A DNA stretch of 64,000 nt from Methylobacterium amylolyticum (GTDB lineage Bacteria; Pseudomonadota; Alphaproteobacteria; Rhizobiales; Beijerinckiaceae). Below are positions 63,961-64,000 of this stretch, piece after piece (the stretch's first letter is position 1; the number at the start of each line of letters is the position of its first letter). The stretch lies in NCBI RefSeq assembly GCF_030700245.1, contig NZ_JAUYZI010000006.1:62001-126000 (forward strand). The letters run 5' to 3'. The notes under the pieces were generated by a model. That model was not told the DNA's origin. It worked only from the letters and a program-made list of their open reading frames with translations, and searched no databases. Position numbers and translations under genes: made by a program.

Positions 63961-64000
63961 TGCACGATTGCAACGCGATCGGGACCGGCTCTAGGGCCGC

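Overview
The window reads as chromosomal DNA of a very GC-rich, PQQ-using methylotrophic alphaproteobacterium, almost certainly Methylobacterium or Methylorubrum. The reason is its left half. It carries a lanthanide-type methanol dehydrogenase with its cytochrome and periplasmic partner (xoxF-xoxG-xoxJ), the PQQ genes (pqqA-B-CD-E, with pqqC and pqqD fused), a two-component pair in the position and with the architecture of mxbD/mxbM, and the tetrahydromethanopterin/methanofuran C1-oxidation block (fhcB-A-D-C, mptG, mtdB, mch, three probable cofactor genes, fae). This gene order matches what I recall of the M. extorquens AM1 methylotrophy island. No rRNA, tRNA, CRISPR array, prophage or recognisable transposase gene was seen.

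Layout. 1-5.4 kb: housekeeping genes (acyltransferase fragment, glycosyltransferase, aspS, rnd and small proteins). 5.4-9.5 kb: xoxFGJ behind a 738-bp leader. 9.6-11.3 kb: a folP-folB-folK operon. 11.4-16.2 kb: pqqA, pqqB, pqqCD, pqqE and two exported proteins of unknown function. 16.2-18.6 kb: mxbM/mxbD. 18.9-30.7 kb: the H4MPT pathway, with fhcBADC diverging from mptG-mtdB-(ATP-grasp)-mch-(ATP-grasp)-(CitG-like)-fae. Together, XoxF makes formaldehyde in the periplasm, Fae condenses it with H4MPT, MtdB and Mch oxidise it to formyl-H4MPT, and FhcABCD releases formate.

30.7-38.4 kb is a catabolic unit: a GntR regulator diverging from a branched-chain-type ABC importer, a CRYL1-like hydroxyacid dehydrogenase and a beta-keto acid cleavage enzyme. 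Its second permease and both ATPases are one 852-residue polypeptide. A vapBC pair and two small loci follow. At 40.60-40.68 kb a 40-G tract runs into a 35-C tract; it truncates a DUF2029/GT87-type membrane protein and looks like a sequencing or assembly artefact, so adjacency across it should not be trusted.

40.7-57.5 kb holds a sugar-acid/polyol region. A leftward set encodes a polar-amino-acid-type ABC importer, a DapA-fold dehydratase, a XylX-like 2-keto-3-deoxy-acid dehydratase and a FAD oxidoreductase. It faces a rightward set: UxaA-type dehydratase, GntR regulator with two winged helices, zinc alcohol dehydrogenase, CUT1 sugar ABC importer and a SAF-domain oxidoreductase. 57.7-60.3 kb has an acyl-CoA ligase and an orphan TRAP solute receptor. 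60.5-64 kb holds a MucR-like regulator without the usual zinc cysteines, a run of very small exported or membrane proteins, and several dispersed repeats.
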